Source: Liriodendron chinense (Eukaryota > Streptophyta > Magnoliopsida > Magnoliales > Magnoliaceae). From it: a DNA stretch of 64,000 nucleotides. Below the pieces are notes generated by a model that searched no databases, was not told where the DNA came from, and saw only the letters and a program-made list of their open reading frames with translations. Both the position numbers and the translations under genes were made by a program. This document shows, one piece after another, positions 22,649-35,211 of this stretch (the stretch's first letter is position 1; each line of letters begins with the position of its first letter). The stretch spans positions 2,852,001 through 2,916,000 of the forward strand of contig ML058469.1 in NCBI GenBank assembly GCA_003013855.2, given 5' to 3'.

Positions 22649-23057
22649 TATATGCTGGCCATTAGCCAAGGCCCGACTCGAAACATGAAACTTTACGATT
22701 TTTTGGGGATTCTCAAAACTAACATTGCTAACTTGCTAACAAGCTAACTGATCCAGTGCATATTGGTCCCTTTACTTTCCCATCTGCATCCTGCATTCCA
22801 GTGTATACTGGTCATATTTGCTTTCTTACAAGCATCATGCATTCCAGTTCATACTGGCCCCTTTTACTTTCCTGTATATATTCTCCATGTTGTGAGTTTC
22901 TACTTGCCTAAAAACAAAAAAATATAAAATACAAAAATCATGACGGACCGAGTGGGTAGTGAATTAATTTGCAACCATTTCACCAAAAACCAGGCAGCAA
23001 ATCCGTCGAACGGTCAAATTACATCAAAGCATTATTTGGACCTGTGCACAAGCAGCC

Positions 23058-24768
23058 ATGTCGGCACAGGAAGACAACATGCTGACCCAGCCCGACTCCC
23101 CAAAGCAATCAACTGCAACACCCGAGGTCATGCTGTCTCTGACCGAGCTTGCACATGACATGAGTCGGATCAAAGATATGCTCGCAAGCCTCCTCCAAGG
23201 GAGGACCACCCCCGTCAATCACAACACACAACCACCCATCACCCAAGTGGGTCCATCTGACCTGACCACCAGTCAGCTTCAACCTGTCCCCGGTATAGGG
23301 AACCGGGTATACTTCTCATACCCATCAGTTACACCACAACAAGTTCCAGCATTTCCTCCCACTAACGGGAGTCAATCAGTGCCACAACCGACACCTCGCA
23401 GTCAGGTTCAAGCCAGCCAATTCCAGCAAAATCCCCCTAATGGGAGCACATTCCAACTTCAGCCAGAACCATCACCGTACTTGTCATCACTACAATCCAG
23501 TCCAACTCCGCTTATCCATTCCCCCACAGCTCGACAGTCAACCGCCCCCCATAATGGGAACACACCATTCATCCATCCATCCGACAACTCTCCCACAATC
23601 AGGCCCCCTGGACAGGTGAGGAGATCGACCATTATGAAGAAGAGGCTAGACGTATCCTATAAGGGGCACAACCACCCCTCCAACCAACATCTGAAATTGA
23701 TCAGCTCCGAGAACATTTCGAGGGGCAGCTTACGGCCATGAAAAATAAACTCCAGAAGCAACATGGAGTGGAACTCCCCTCAACGAGATTCCGAGACCTT
23801 TGTCCCTTTATGAACGCATGGATACTAGTAAACTTTGAGGTACCCAAGTTCTAAAAAATACAATGGCACAGGATGTCCTACTACTCATCTGAAAGTATTC
23901 TGTGGAGAACTTAATGTCGTGGCAGGGGACGATGGAGCCCTAATACGGCTATTCCAAAAATCCCTCAGAGGTGATGCACTCAATTGGTACACATCTCGAT
24001 CACCATAAGATCAGGAATTGGGAAGACCTCTCCTAGGCATTCATCGATTGCTTTGCGTACAACCTGAACGCAGCACCACGTAGGGCAGACCTGGCCGCCC
24101 TTCGACAAAAGAGTGACGAAACATTATCGGCATACATCAACCGATGGAGGGCCATGGCCGCACGTATAAAAACACCAATCGATGATGAGGAACAAATTTC
24201 TATGATCGTGCGTTCGGCCAACTCCAATATATCGAGATGCCTGATTTCTTTCTCCTATGTTAACTTTGCACAACTGATTCGTGCAAGGGAACAAGTAGAG
24301 GCCGGCATTAGAGATGATACGATCGCACCATGACCTCACCAGTCCCCCTTTGCACAGAAAAATAATACGGAAGAGAAGGATAGGAAGGTATGTCCCCACG
24401 AACAAAGATATGTCTGCTCCTCGCCCGACAGAAACCAACCTCATTGCTTTAGCACAGAGTAGAATGGTCATCCCTCAAACTGGGCATCAGCCGCAATCGT
24501 AATCACAGCCGCAACAACCCAGGTGGAACCCGCGGTACCCCAATTAAGGTAGGCAAGCGGGTCCGACTCAGCCGCTTAGGAAATTTACTCCATTGGCTCA
24601 GTCATACACTGATATTCTGGCCACATTAATTCAAAGGCAACTTCTGATTCCGTTACAGCCTAGGCCGCCGCCAAACCCCCTGTCGCCTAACTACAACAAA
24701 AATGAGTACTATGTATTCCCACAGGGAAGGGGCCACACAATGGAACGTTGCTTCTCACTGAAGTACGT
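23058..24768 (+). pseudogene. Ogre-1 gag, decayed
   Basis: The ATG at 23058 starts MSAQEDN and a Pro/Gln-rich N-terminus of about 190 residues that parallels Ogre-2 gag (55714). Shifted frames then give the capsid part, including LIRLFQKSLRGDALNWYTS near 23940 and APRRADLAALRQKSDETLSA near 24075. Near 24690 follows YYVFPQGRGHTMERCFSLK, a modified zinc knuckle. Several frameshifts and stops are present. A hAT MITE splits the end of gag, and the frame resumes at 25497. Confidence 0.85.
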
Positions 24769-24776
24769 AGTCTAAG

Positions 24777-25193
24777 TAGGGCTCTCAACGGGTCGAATTT
24801 GGAGCGGATAGTAGTTGATCCGAATCCGATCTGATTTGTGATCAGGGTGATCCGTATCCGACCTGAAATCCGACGGATCACTAAACATTTATCCAAAATC
24901 CGACCCGACAGAGATTCAGCCGATCCGACTCTGATCCGACCCGATCTGTCCGTCCACCATGGGCCCTACTGAACTGATGGTCTGGATCATAGTCATTTTG
25001 TGCATCGTGTATGGCAGGTTTGCTGTTGAAACGCTGATGTCGAGACGCCTAAGCTAGCTGTGGTTAAAAAAAAAGAAATAATAAAAAGAAGAAGACGTAC
25101 CTGTTGAAACGCATAGCAGTCTTCCAGCTGGGTGGGTCCATCTTGTGACTGACCTGTGTGGGTGCGTTGCGCAAGGTTTGCTGTTGGTGGACG

Positions 25194-25259
<66 letters not shown>

Positions 25260-25488
25260 CTCTCATTGCGACAGTAGCTGGGTTTTTTTTTTTTTAAATC
25301 TCTTTTTATATGTAACCGAATCATTATCAGATCGGAGCGGGGTCGCTCCGAATCCGACCCGATTAATAAACGGATCACAGATTTTGATCCGTATCCGATC
25401 CGTTGATCCGATTAATGATCCAAATCCGATTAAATCGGATCGGATCCGGATCGGAGTTGGACCATGATCCGATCCATTGACAGCCCTA
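24777..25488. mobile_element. hAT-type MITE in Ogre-1 gag, with 8 bp duplication
   Basis: The ends are TAGGGCTCTCAACGGGTC and, reverse-complemented, TAGGGCTGTCAATGGATC. It is flanked by identical AGTCTAAG (24769-24776 and 25489-25496), the 8 bp duplication typical of hAT. The interior is rich in GATCCGA words and holds a CT microsatellite of about 60 bases (25196-25256). Removing it and one repeat restores collinearity with Ogre-2 at 57820-57850. Confidence 0.95.
25196..25256. repeat. CT microsatellite
   Basis: About 30 CT units inside the hAT MITE. Confidence 0.97.
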
Positions 25489-26640
25489 AGTCTAAGACCT
25501 GATTGATCAAAACAAAATTTCGATTGCAACCCCCAACGTCAATGCCACTACCAATAACATACTCCAGAATCCCCTGCCACCCCATCAGGCACGTCCCAGT
25601 GCGTCGGAAACTCCAATAGTCAATGTCATTCAAGGGGACTATCCACCCCACGTCTTCCACATAAACACAGCCCTGAACTGTGCCCAGGAATTCTCACCCC
25701 TCGTCCTACAAGGGGAATCACCCTCACATCAAAAGGGTGCCTGAGTCAACATACTTTTCGACACGCATCACTCATTAGCCACTAATTCTCCAAGGGCGAG
25801 CCCCAACAGCCGACTTAGCCACCCAACACAATCCATCCTGGGATCACTCGCCAGTGGTTCTCATGGGGAGAGCTTTTGCACCATCGCCCACCTAACACCC
25901 GTCATCCCACATCCATAAAGATCCACCAACAGTTCAACAACCAGTTGTGCTTTTGGGAAAGACACTATCCTCACCTCTCGAAGCCAGCCATCCGATGGTA
26001 ACCCTGTAAGGAGCAGATCCGCCACCATTCGTGCTGCCACATGAGCTGGCCAGGTTTCCTCAAGCCACATCCGTACCATCCCAACAGCCTTTGGTCCTAC
26101 TTGGGGCATGTCCCATACCATTAACACCACCAGCGACGCAGCCTTTGGTCTTACTAGGGGCAAGTCCCGCACCCCATCCTGATCATCAGGGACCCATCTT
26201 CGTCCCTCCGACACCCTCTCAATCTCTCTTAATACTTCAGGGAAGAGCAGTTCCAGTCTTCGATAACAAAGTAGTCCCGTGGCACTACCCAGAATGCTTA
26301 GAAGTGGGAAACATGAACCCAAATGGGCGGTGCTTTCGAAGAGATGTGGCCAGAGGAGATCTAAAGGGGCATTTGGCAGGAACGTCCAAGGCCAAAACCG
26401 CATACTGACATTGTGGCCCAGCTAAAAACATCTCTGCCCAAATATCCATTTGGGAACTCCTTTGCACGTCACAGACCCGTCGAGAAATGTTTGTCAAGAC
26501 ATTAAATCACGCACACATCTTTCGAGAAGCACCTGCCAGAGATGGTAGTGCACATGATAGGGCAGCTCCTCGTCCTATAATTCATCACATTTTCAGATGA
26601 TGAGCTACCACTAGAAGGGCGTGATCACGTGCGCTAATTA
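25489..26640 (+). pseudogene. Ogre-1 gag tail and gag-protease linker
   Basis: After the MITE the frame continues as DLIDQNKISIATPNVN, matching DLIDDRKIVIS of Ogre-2. A linker follows that repeats a peptide of the form P-[LV]-[VI]-L-[LQ]-G-A about seven times, for example at 25700, 25855, 25935, 26090, 26145 and 26230. It ends with VPWHYPECLEVGNMNPNGRC near 26277, matching Ogre-2. Stops and frameshifts interrupt it. The role of the linker is unknown. Confidence 0.8.
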
Positions 26641-27015
26641 AACATAACTATTGGTCACAAGGATTGCAACATCCCACTGGTACTCATCGATAACGGTTCA
26701 AGTCTGAATGTCTGCCCGTTATGGACTGCTACGTGTCTAGGCCTGGAACCGTCTGTGTTCAGACCCAACAACATGAGTGTTAGAGCATTCGATAATTCTC
26801 GAAGACAGGCTTAAGGAGAAATCAACGTCGAACTGAAAGTCGGTCCAGACGTACTAACAATCACATTTTAGGTCCTAGACATTCCATCATTGTTCAATCT
26901 CCTTCTCGGCCGCCCCTGGCTTCACCAAGTAGGGGCAGTGCCCTTGACTCTCCACCAAAGAGTCAAATATGTCCTCGAGAATAAGGTGCTCACCATTCTT
27001 GCTGATTCTGAATAA
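26641..27015 (+). pseudogene. Ogre-1 aspartic protease
   Basis: The reading VLIDNGSSLNVCP (Asp codon at 26689) is the protease active-site loop in the Ogre form, D-N-G-S. Downstream come VRAFDNSRR and LFNLLLGRPWLHQVGAVP, the second hallmark of Ty3/gypsy proteases. Several stops break the frame (for example near 26636, 26814 and 26869), so it is inactive. Confidence 0.88.
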
Positions 27016-27960
27016 TTGCTCCCTACAGAAGCAACCCTGCCAGGAGAACCTAATGTCCCGATAGTTGATGTTTGGGGGACAGACAGACCTTATCAAAGCT
27101 ACCAATTTGAAGAAGTCAACCATGTGCCGTTAGCTCATGCCCCCAACCTAAACAACATTTTTTCACCCGCTGAACGGCAAGTCTTAAACTACCGAATCGA
27201 ACACCAACATACCACGAAGGTAATCGAGGTTCGAGAAAGTGTGGCAAGGCCAGACTGGGATATGAATTTCTCCTAGGAAATGAAATGAAAGAACTAGGGG
27301 TAGATAGGAGAGAAAGTTACCCAGAGATGAGTCACCTTTTCCCTTTCCCGCCAGTCCATTTTGTCAGCGCAGGAGTCATCCATCTGGGCGAAAGCCTAAA
27401 TCCTGTCACTCCAAACCACCAGTCTAACCTCACCTTGATAAAGTTTCCTCAGGAACATGGGGGCAAGGGGAATGAGTTGCCCCATCTTGATTGGACGTCT
27501 GTCACCATCCCACCAGAACTACATCGACCTCAGGAATGTCATGACCCTGGGGATGCATAAGTTGCTACCATGTCTGATGCTGACTCAGAGCTAAGCCCTC
27601 GCTTCATCATGATGATTGGGCATGGCGAACCAGATCAATTCACTACCCACACATGCCCTGTCTCCCGAGGGGAGGGAGCACAGGGCGTAATTTGGTTCTT
27701 AACCCCCATGACATTTGAATCGGCCGGCCAAATGTCTAACCATGCTGGCCCGGAAAAAAAAAAACGTCCATGTAAATAGCCATCGGCATCCCGAGCCGAA
27801 TCAAGTTAGCCCCTGGTTCGAAATGTCATCCTGCTCGGGAATTATAAATTTTAAAAACATAAAAAAAAATAAAAAAAAATACACAAAAACAAAAAAATCA
27901 GAAAAATGTGAAAAAGCTAAAAAATCAGAAAAACCTGAAAAACCCTATATATACCCAAGT
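27016..27960 (+). pseudogene. Ogre-1 protease-RT linker, decayed
   Basis: Broken frames (27016-27276, 27285-27560, 27570-27779) parallel the Ogre-2 linker. It ends in a very A-rich stretch (27755-27950), after which the RT frame opens one base out of register (+1). Ogre elements are known to have an intron between protease and RT; a similar intron could lie here, which is an inference. Confidence 0.65.
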
Positions 27961-29012
27961 AATAAAGGTATAGACCTATTTTCTGGACAACATAAGATTA
28001 AAGTCGACGACTATGATTTCAGCGTAGAATTAGACTTTAAATTTATGGGTTTAGAAGAGGTTAGAGAAGAGGAAAGCAAAGACCCAACCGATGGATTCGA
28101 GGACCTTCTTGAGAGGTTCGATTCCAAAGTCAATGCCATGCCCAACGATTTTGAGGTCGTTAATCTTGGAACCTTTGAAGATCCTCAAGAGGTATGCCTT
28201 GGGAAGAATCTGTCCCCTGAAAATTGACAGAGAATGATCGAGTTCCTGAAACCATGGTTATCCAACTTTGCCTTCTCCTACGAAATATGCTGGGGCTTGA
28301 CATAGACCCAGTTGTACATCATCTACCCACGAACCCAAAAATCAAGACGGTCAAGCAGAAGCTGAGAAGAATGTGACCAGAATGGATCTTGAAAATCAGA
28401 GAGGAAATCATCAAGCAGTACAACGCAGGGCTTTCTAGTGGTTTCTAATTACCCAAAATGGCTTGCCAATATCGTCCTCGTCCCAAAGAAAGATGGTAAG
28501 GTCCAGATGTGCATCGACTTCCAAGACCTTAACAAGGCTAGCCTGAAGGTCGACTTCCTGCATCCTCACATCGATACTTTGGTCAACAACACAGCAGGGC
28601 ACCAGATATTCTCCTTCATGGATGGATTTTCTGGTTATAATCAAATCAAGATGGTTGCCGAAGATCACGAGAAGACGTCATTTATAACACCATGGGGAAC
28701 CTTCTGCTACCAGTGTCATGCCCTTTGGACTAAAAAATGTCGGGGCAACATATCAACGAGCTATGATGGCACTCTTCCACTGACATGATGAGCAAAGAGC
28801 TTGAAGTCTATGTGGATGTACATGATTGTCAAATCCCAAAGCATCGATGAGCACTTCAAAGATTTGGAAAAGCTCTTCAACCGGTTGGCAAAATTTAAGC
28901 TCTAACTTAACCCACAAAAATGTGTCTTCGGGGCAATAGGATGCAAGCTTCCTGGATTCATCATCAGCAAAGATGGTATCCGAGTAGACGAGTCGATGCC
29001 AACCCCTCAAAC
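27961..29012 (+). pseudogene. Ogre-1 reverse transcriptase
   Basis: Motifs in order: VSNYPKWLANIVLVPKKDGK (28438 on), MCIDFQDLNKAS, HIDTLVNNTAG, SFMDGFSGYNQIKM and EKTSFITPWGTFCY. The YVDD box near 28810 is broken by an inserted base (YVD then a shifted DMIVK). The C-terminal part continues to 29000. Frameshifts at about 28280, 28710 and 28810 make it inactive. Confidence 0.88.
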
Positions 29013-29610
29013 TGAAAAAGAGATTCGAGGCTTCTTGGGAAGAATCCAATACATCAGTCGCTTCATTGCCCAGCTCACACCCGTGTGCGAGCCCATATTC
29101 AAGCTACTTCGGAAAACACACCAAAGGAATGGAATAATGATTGTCAAAGGGCCTTCGATAGAATCAAAGAATACCTAAAAAAATCAGTCAGTCCTAGTCC
29201 CACCAGTACCAGGAAGACCGTTGTTACTCTACATCTCAGTGGCCGCTGATGCAATCAAATGTCTCCTTGGTCAACACAATGACACAGGAAGGAAAGAACG
29301 GGCCATTTATTATCTAAGCGGACGATTCACAGACTATGAGTCTAGGTACTCCTCAATCGAGAAAACATGCCTCGCCCTTGTATGGACCACTCAGCGCCTA
29401 CGCCAGTAAATGATTGTATATCGATTCTCCTACTTGCTTGCATGGATCCCTTAAAGTATCTGTTCGAGAAACTGGCACTGATAGGCCAGATTGCAAAGTG
29501 GCAACTGTTGCTTTCTGACTTTGACATCACCTATGTCACTCAAAAGGCAATCAAGGGGTAAGCATTAGCCGATCACCTCGCAGCACACTCATTACCAAAT
29601 TATCAGCCCT
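29013..29610 (+). pseudogene. Ogre-1 first RNase H domain
   Basis: KEIRGFLGRIQYISRFIAQL (29014 on) joins RT to RNase H. LLLYISVAADAIKCLLGQHN, ERAIYYLSGRFTDYESRYSS and KTCLALVWTTQRLRQ follow (29221-29409), then KWQLLLSDFDITYVTQKAIKG. This copy keeps the stretch that is deleted in Ogre-2. Stops occur at 29176 and 29407. Confidence 0.85.
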
Positions 29611-30065
29611 TAAAGATGTTCTTCCCTGATGAAGATATCTTGTTCCTTGAAGGAGAAGAAGGGTCAGGGGCAAACGAGTGGACCCTGTATTTCGACGGAG
29701 CATCCAACAGCAAAGGAAGTGGACTAGAGGCAATCCTCTATTCTCCCGATAGCGTCCCCGTGCCCATATCAAGAAGAGTGACGTTCACCTGCATGAATAA
29801 CATCACGGAATACGAGGCATGTATGGTAGGGCCTCAACGAGGCAATAATTCTGAGCATAAAGAAGCTATGAGTTTTTAGTGATTCGCAGCTTATTATTAA
29901 TCAAATCAATGATGACTGGAGAACAAGAGATGAGAAATTGGTGCCATATCACGTCTACCTCGAAAATCTTATCAAGGAATTTCACAAGGTCACCTTCACG
30001 TACATGCCTCGTGCCAATGCTGGAGATTCCCCATGGAGCAGCTATATGGGAACTCACTGTAGAGC
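29611..30065 (+). pseudogene. Ogre-1 second (archaeal-type) RNase H
   Basis: EWTLYFDGASNSKGSGLEAI (29675 on) and ITEYEACMVG are the first catalytic blocks of the additional RNase H that marks the Tat/Ogre lineage. SDSQLIINQIN appears in a shifted frame near 29876. A frameshift near 29830 inactivates it. Confidence 0.85.
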
Positions 30066-31384
30066 TTCAGGAGGAGCCGACATTTTGCCTACAGATCGAT
30101 GAAGCCGAAATGCCACCCGATAAGCAGTCATGGTATGCCAACATCAGAAAGTACCTCGAGGACCGAACTTACCCAGTCGATGCCATACATACGGACCGTC
30201 GAACCATTCAGCGCCTAGTCGCACAGTTCACAATTTGTGGCAGAACTCTTTATAAACGGTCCTTCAATCAAATTTTGCTATGATGTGTGGATGAGGCCGA
30301 AGCTACAAAGATCATGTCAGAAATCCATGAAGGAACTTGTGTCCCGCCCAGTGAATAGGCCACATAATGGCCAAAAAGATTCTTCGGCAAGGGTACTATT
30401 GAATGACCATGGAAATCGATTGTTGCTATCATGTCAAAATATGCTTCAAATGTCAGGAGCATGCCAATTGAATCCATGCCCCGGCATCTGAGTTGTACAA
30501 TATGACAACGCCCTGGACTTTCTCAATGTGGGGTATCGACATCATTGGAAAAATTAGCCCCAAAGCATCAAACGGCCACGAATACATCCTGGTAGGCAGT
30601 CGATTACTTCACTAAGTGGGTAGAGGCGACATCCTACACCACCATAGCAGCTTTGCACGTGGTACAATTCCTGAAAAACAACATTATCAACCGCTATGGG
30701 GTCCCACAAACCATCATCACCGACAACGGGACACCCTTCGTAAATCGAAAGGTGGAACACCTCCTCGAGCAGTTCAAAATCAAAAGACACCAATCCAGTC
30801 CCTATCGACCACAAATGAATGGAGGTGTGGAAGCTGCTAACAAGACACTCATACGCATCTTGGAGAAAATGGTGAAGACGTATCACAACTGGGCCGAACA
30901 GCTACCATATGCATTATGGGCATACCGAACTTCCATACACACTGCTACAGGTGCTACCCCATATGAGCTGACATACGAAATGGAGGTTGTCCTACCTGTT
31001 GAAATAAAAATCCCCTCATTACATATACTACTCGAAAGTGAAGTTGAAGAGGGAGAGTGGCTGCAGGCTCGTTAAGATCAATTGCACCTGGCAGACGAAA
31101 AATGAATGCGAGCCCTATGTTATTCCCAGATGTACCAGAAAAGGATCGCACGAGCATACAACAAACGGGTCCGTGCAAGAGTATTCAGGGTGGGAGATAT
31201 GATTATGAAGAAGATATTGCCTCCACACTTGCCTGATCGAGGAGTAAGTTCAAACCCACCTACGAAAGTCCACTCATCGTACGAGAGGTGCTTCTAGGAG
31301 GTGTGTTCCGCCTCACCAACATGGATGGCGAAGATCTTCCTGAGCCAATCAACGCCAATTATGTCAAAATTCATCATGGTTAGT
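30066..31384 (+). pseudogene. Ogre-1 integrase
   Basis: The zinc-binding part is broken (30290-30480). The catalytic core keeps GIDIIGKI (about 30533), DNGTPF with Asp codon 30722 and GGVEAANKT with Glu codon 30830, giving the D-35-residues-E spacing of integrases. The tail RIARAYNKRV...FRVGDMIMKK (31140-31215) is the usual C-terminal domain. Stops at 31072 and 31102 and several frameshifts break it. Confidence 0.88.
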
Positions 31385-32924
31385 ATAAAAATTGCGAAAA
31401 CATCACTTGAAAAAAAAATCATCCCCCTCACCCAATATGCCCTAAAAAAAGAAGAAAAAAACGTGTGTACAGAGAGAAAACCCCCCCAAAAAAGAGAAAA
31501 ACTGTCCAAAGAAAATTAAAAAAAAGTGTGTACAGAGAAAACCTAAAAAAAAGAGAGAAATGTGTGTACAGAGAAAAAGAAAGAGAAAGAAAAAGAAAAA
31601 GAGAAAACCCAAAAAAACAATGAACCTCCAAAATCTCATAAACCAATAAAGGGCATGAAAGAAGAGAGAAAATAAAAGAAAATCAAGAGCCAAAAACCCA
31701 TCTTCCTTCCCCTAAGATCTCGACCTCAAGAGACACTTCAAAAATTTTGTGTTAACCGGGATATTTATTGGTCGGTAATGATGGAAAACTCTGACAACAA
31801 ACGGCACCACAAAAGCAAAAAAAAAAACAAGAAGAAAAAAAAAAGTGCATCCAAAGCAAAATAGGCGAGGCGAAAACCTGTAAAAGCACCTCGAGCAAAA
31901 ACAGTGGATGCATGGTGGACCTAGTGAAAACTCGAAAGGGAGCTAGGGGTAAAAAGGCAAAACCGCTAAGGGGCAGGCAAGATCAAATACTCAGGACGTG
32001 GTGAAAACTTGAAAGGGCACCACAGGCAAAAATGATGGGCAACCCGGACGTAGTGAAAACCTGAAAGGGCACTACGGGTAAAAATTGAAGAGAAAAAGAA
32101 GAAAAAAAGGAGAGAAAAGGGGTCAAAATTAGGCGATGACTTGACCCCAGACAAGAAACATGTCGTGACGGTAAGGTATCAAAACAATGACATTCAGGAG
32201 CTCTCGACTCGACCCCGGCTAAGGAACGTGTCGTGAAGGCAAAGTAGGAAAACCGTGACGTTCAAAAACTATAAAAAATGGTTGAGGCTCAGAACAGAAC
32301 TACTAATGTATGCTATCGCGAATCATCAATGGGGACCAATTCGATCTCACAAAAGGTGGACGACAAGGTTATCAATCAATCCCTCTATCCAAGACCTCAA
32401 GTATAAACCATCCAAAAGTTAAGTCTGTTACTACAAAAAAAAAAACTTTTTTCTTTAAAAAAACAAACTCATGCAATAAATCTAACTCTTTACTAATCTA
32501 AATCTGATCAGACCATCCAGATTTGGGATGACGGACTCGATCACTTAAAAATGCAATAAATCCAGCTCTTGACCACTTTGGGTCTGATCAGACTGTCCGA
32601 AGACCTTAAACTACACTGAGATTAATTTCTCGGGGGCTTTCCAAATCTCTTCCGGACACGACTAACATTTGTTTGTACAGGGTGTCCAGAGCTTATTAAC
32701 AGTCAAGTCAAGAGCAGATGGAAGTTCTACAATCCTGTTCGTGTTGAACGCACCGTGATAGATAACCTTGATTTGGAAATCGTTGTTGAAGCCGATGAGC
32801 ATTCCCTTTTCTAAAAAATCATGAAGGGGATTAAGGCAGCTAGAAGGTGAAACACACCCTCATGGCATTAATTATGAGCAGTATAAGACCCCAAACTAGA
32901 TTGATTATAGGAAATGTGAGGATG
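31385..32924 (+). other. Ogre-1 3' untranslated region, left part
   Basis: This non-coding, very A-rich stretch holds three or four repeats of the form CGTAGTGAAAACCTGAAAGG-GCACTACGGG between about 31860 and 32090. Each can fold, because its GTAGTG and CACTAC ends are complementary. Two related segments at 32150-32270 repeat GACTCGACCCC...ACGTGTCGTGA. I see no extra reading frame. Confidence 0.7.
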
Positions 32925-34321
32925 TGGTCTGTTAAAACTAAAAATACTACAATGAAATTTTCTGTGTATGGTTACTCTGGGGTTCTGAGTAATAGAAACA
33001 TTCATAGACAATCACAAACATTCACAAAAAAATACAAGAAGAGATATCGTAAGGCGAATTTTATTCTAAAGATTCTGAGATCTTTTACATTACAGGCCGT
33101 GATCTGGCATAAGCCCTTAATTACATCAAATGATCGATGACCCTTGATTAAAAGGCAGAAGACTAGTTAGCAGGGACTATGGTCTTAGATTTTGTGATCG
33201 TAGAGACCTGTATTTACTTTGTTATGGACTGGGTCATCTTTGTATTAGTCAGATGTTTATGTCCCATGTTTTGATCGGAGATCCGGGCTGAAACTATCAG
33301 GGTTTTTAATTGAGAAGGTGCGACTTTGGGCTCGCTCCTGTCGTGTCTGGACAAGTGACCTCGGGAAGACCGATCTGCAGTTATATTTACCTAAGTAACC
33401 CAACTGACGGAGTCCGTTTGAATGGGTAGGGCATCGACTGTCGTATTGTGGCAGTTCATAACAATTGCTTTGTAGAGAATTAGAACTCTTTGATATGGTT
33501 TATTATGATAACCATAATCCCGTTCGTCTAGCTTCCAACCCTAATTGGGTCATATCTTACAATACATGTGAATGATGATGTGTTTATACAATTCTAGATG
33601 CTGACGGCTTCTTTCCGAGAAGTTATTGCACTCATCGCGTTGAGTCAGGTCGGACTTTTAAGACTTGCAATTCTTTCCATTTAGAGATCTCGGAATGACC
33701 GTTTAACCATTCTATTGCATCTGGAACGCTCGAAATACCTAAAATATGTTTAAACAAGACTTGAAAATACTTAAGATTAAGTCTAGGCGCACCTTTAAAC
33801 ATTTTTTGAAATTGGCTGAATTTATGGGTGCGTGGGACTTCAATGCATCCTTAAATTAGTTGTTTGATTTTTGTTAAATTTATGGATGCGTGGGACATTT
33901 TTCGGGTGTGTGGGAGTCCAATGCGTCCTAAAAATACTTGTCTGACTTTTGATGATTTTTCGGATGTGTGGGACTATTTTTCGAGTGCGTAGGAGTCCAA
34001 GCACCTTGAAAATACTTGTCCGACTTTTGATGATTTTTTAGATACGTGGGACTATTTTTTGGGTGCGTGGGAGTCCAATGTACCCTGAAAATACTTGTCC
34101 GACTTTGATGATTTTTCGGATGCGTGTGACTATTTTTCGGATGCGTGCCCACACTTGTGATTTTTTAGAATCCGGACCTACTGTGGTCTTGGTCGGAGTA
34201 ATCTTCCAGTGGAAGATGTCAGTGACCGAAAGGAATTCCGGTGACCGAGAAGGTTTTCCATGTCAGAAAGGGATTCCGGTGAAGGTTTTCCGGCGAGAAT
34301 CTCAAATACCTAGAGGCTAAT

Positions 34322-34370
<49 letters not shown>
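34322..34370. repeat. CT microsatellite in X-C
   Basis: About 24 CT units just downstream of the TATA box in LTR orientation. Confidence 0.97.
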
Positions 34371-34373
<3 letters not shown>

Positions 34374-34399
34374 ACGTACAAATAAATAGTCGAATGGGG

Positions 34400-34407
34400 T
34401 ATTTATA
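34400..34407 (-). promoter_or_regulatory. TATA box of X-C
   Basis: On the minus strand this reads TATAAATA within GGTATAAATACCCC. X-A has it at 38313-38320 and X-B at 51229-51236. Confidence 0.7.
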
Positions 34408-35211
34408 CCTAAAAATACCGAAAGACAGCCAATGAGAGCCTACCACGTGCCACACACCCCAAAAATACGTCCAACGCACCTTAAAATTAATGCGTGGAGC
34501 TCTGACGCACCCGTAAACATTTTTTGAAATTGGCTCATTTTTTAGGTGCATGGGACCTTATTTTTTGAAGTGCGTGGGACATCAATGCACCCTTAAATGA
34601 TTTTCTAAAATGTACTGAATTTATAGGTGCGTTGACCTATTTTTTAGGTGCGTGGGACTTCAGCGCACCCTTGAATTAGTTTCTGTTTTTTTTTTTTAAT
34701 ATTCGGGTGCGTGGGTACTGGAATTTATGGATGTGTGGGACTCTAATGCATCCTTAAATCGATTTATGATTTTTGATAAATTTTTTGGTGCATGGGTCCC
34801 CGAATTTATATATGTGTGGGACTCCAATACACCCATAAAGTGGTTTCTGAATTTGTTGATTTTTCGGGTGCATAGGTACCCGAATTTATGGATGTGTTGA
34901 CGGCCTTTTTATACGTTCCGATTGGGTTTTGAAAAATGATGGGTTTGTGGGGCCCGTTTGATGGTGAAATGCCATGCACTGCTTATCACAATTCATAATG
35001 AAGACATCAGCTTGATTTTGGGCGTTTCCAATCACAGTGATTTGCGAGGCCCGCTAGAGATTTTTAGCCAAAATGGCTAAGTAAAAGGATTTTTTAACTT
35101 TGTAAATCTCTGTTTTACGTGTACCAAAAGACGTTTTGTGGGATTTTTTGGGGGTGTGTGGCCATCCTATTTGTTTTGAGGACCCTAACATTTTGGGACC
35201 CCAACATGGTC

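Larger units (their letters stand above)
33780..34900. repeat. X-C private motif arrays flanking the promoter
   Basis: Many imperfect copies of GGTGCGTGGGACTTCAATGC-ACCC occur on both sides of the TATA box (33780-34150 and 34460-34900). The ends GGGTGC and GCACCC are complementary, so each copy can fold as a hairpin. The word is unrelated to those in X-A and X-B. Confidence 0.9.
32930..35206 (-). mobile_element. X-C: solo LTR of the X family
   Basis: It begins TGTTAAAACTAAAAATAC and ends GGGACCCCAACA. It is flanked by identical TGGTC (32925-32929 and 35207-35211), so it is a complete solo LTR of 2277 bp. The first 700 bases align with X-A and, reverse-complemented, with X-B. The minus-strand TATA box is at 34400-34407 with a CT microsatellite beside it. 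Motif arrays lie at 33780-34150 and 34460-34900. Confidence 0.95.

Noticed and set aside
25054..25266. Arg-Glu repeat open frame
   Set aside because: It is the translation of a CT/GA microsatellite inside the hAT MITE. The same applies near 2622, 13161 and 10874.
25861..26403. 180-codon minus-strand open frame
   Set aside because: It lies opposite the Ogre-1 gag linker, whose plus-strand peptides match Ogre-2. The minus frame resembles nothing.
31428..31693. Phe-rich minus-strand frames suggesting membrane proteins
   Set aside because: They arise from A-rich, low-complexity DNA in the 3' region of Ogre-1.
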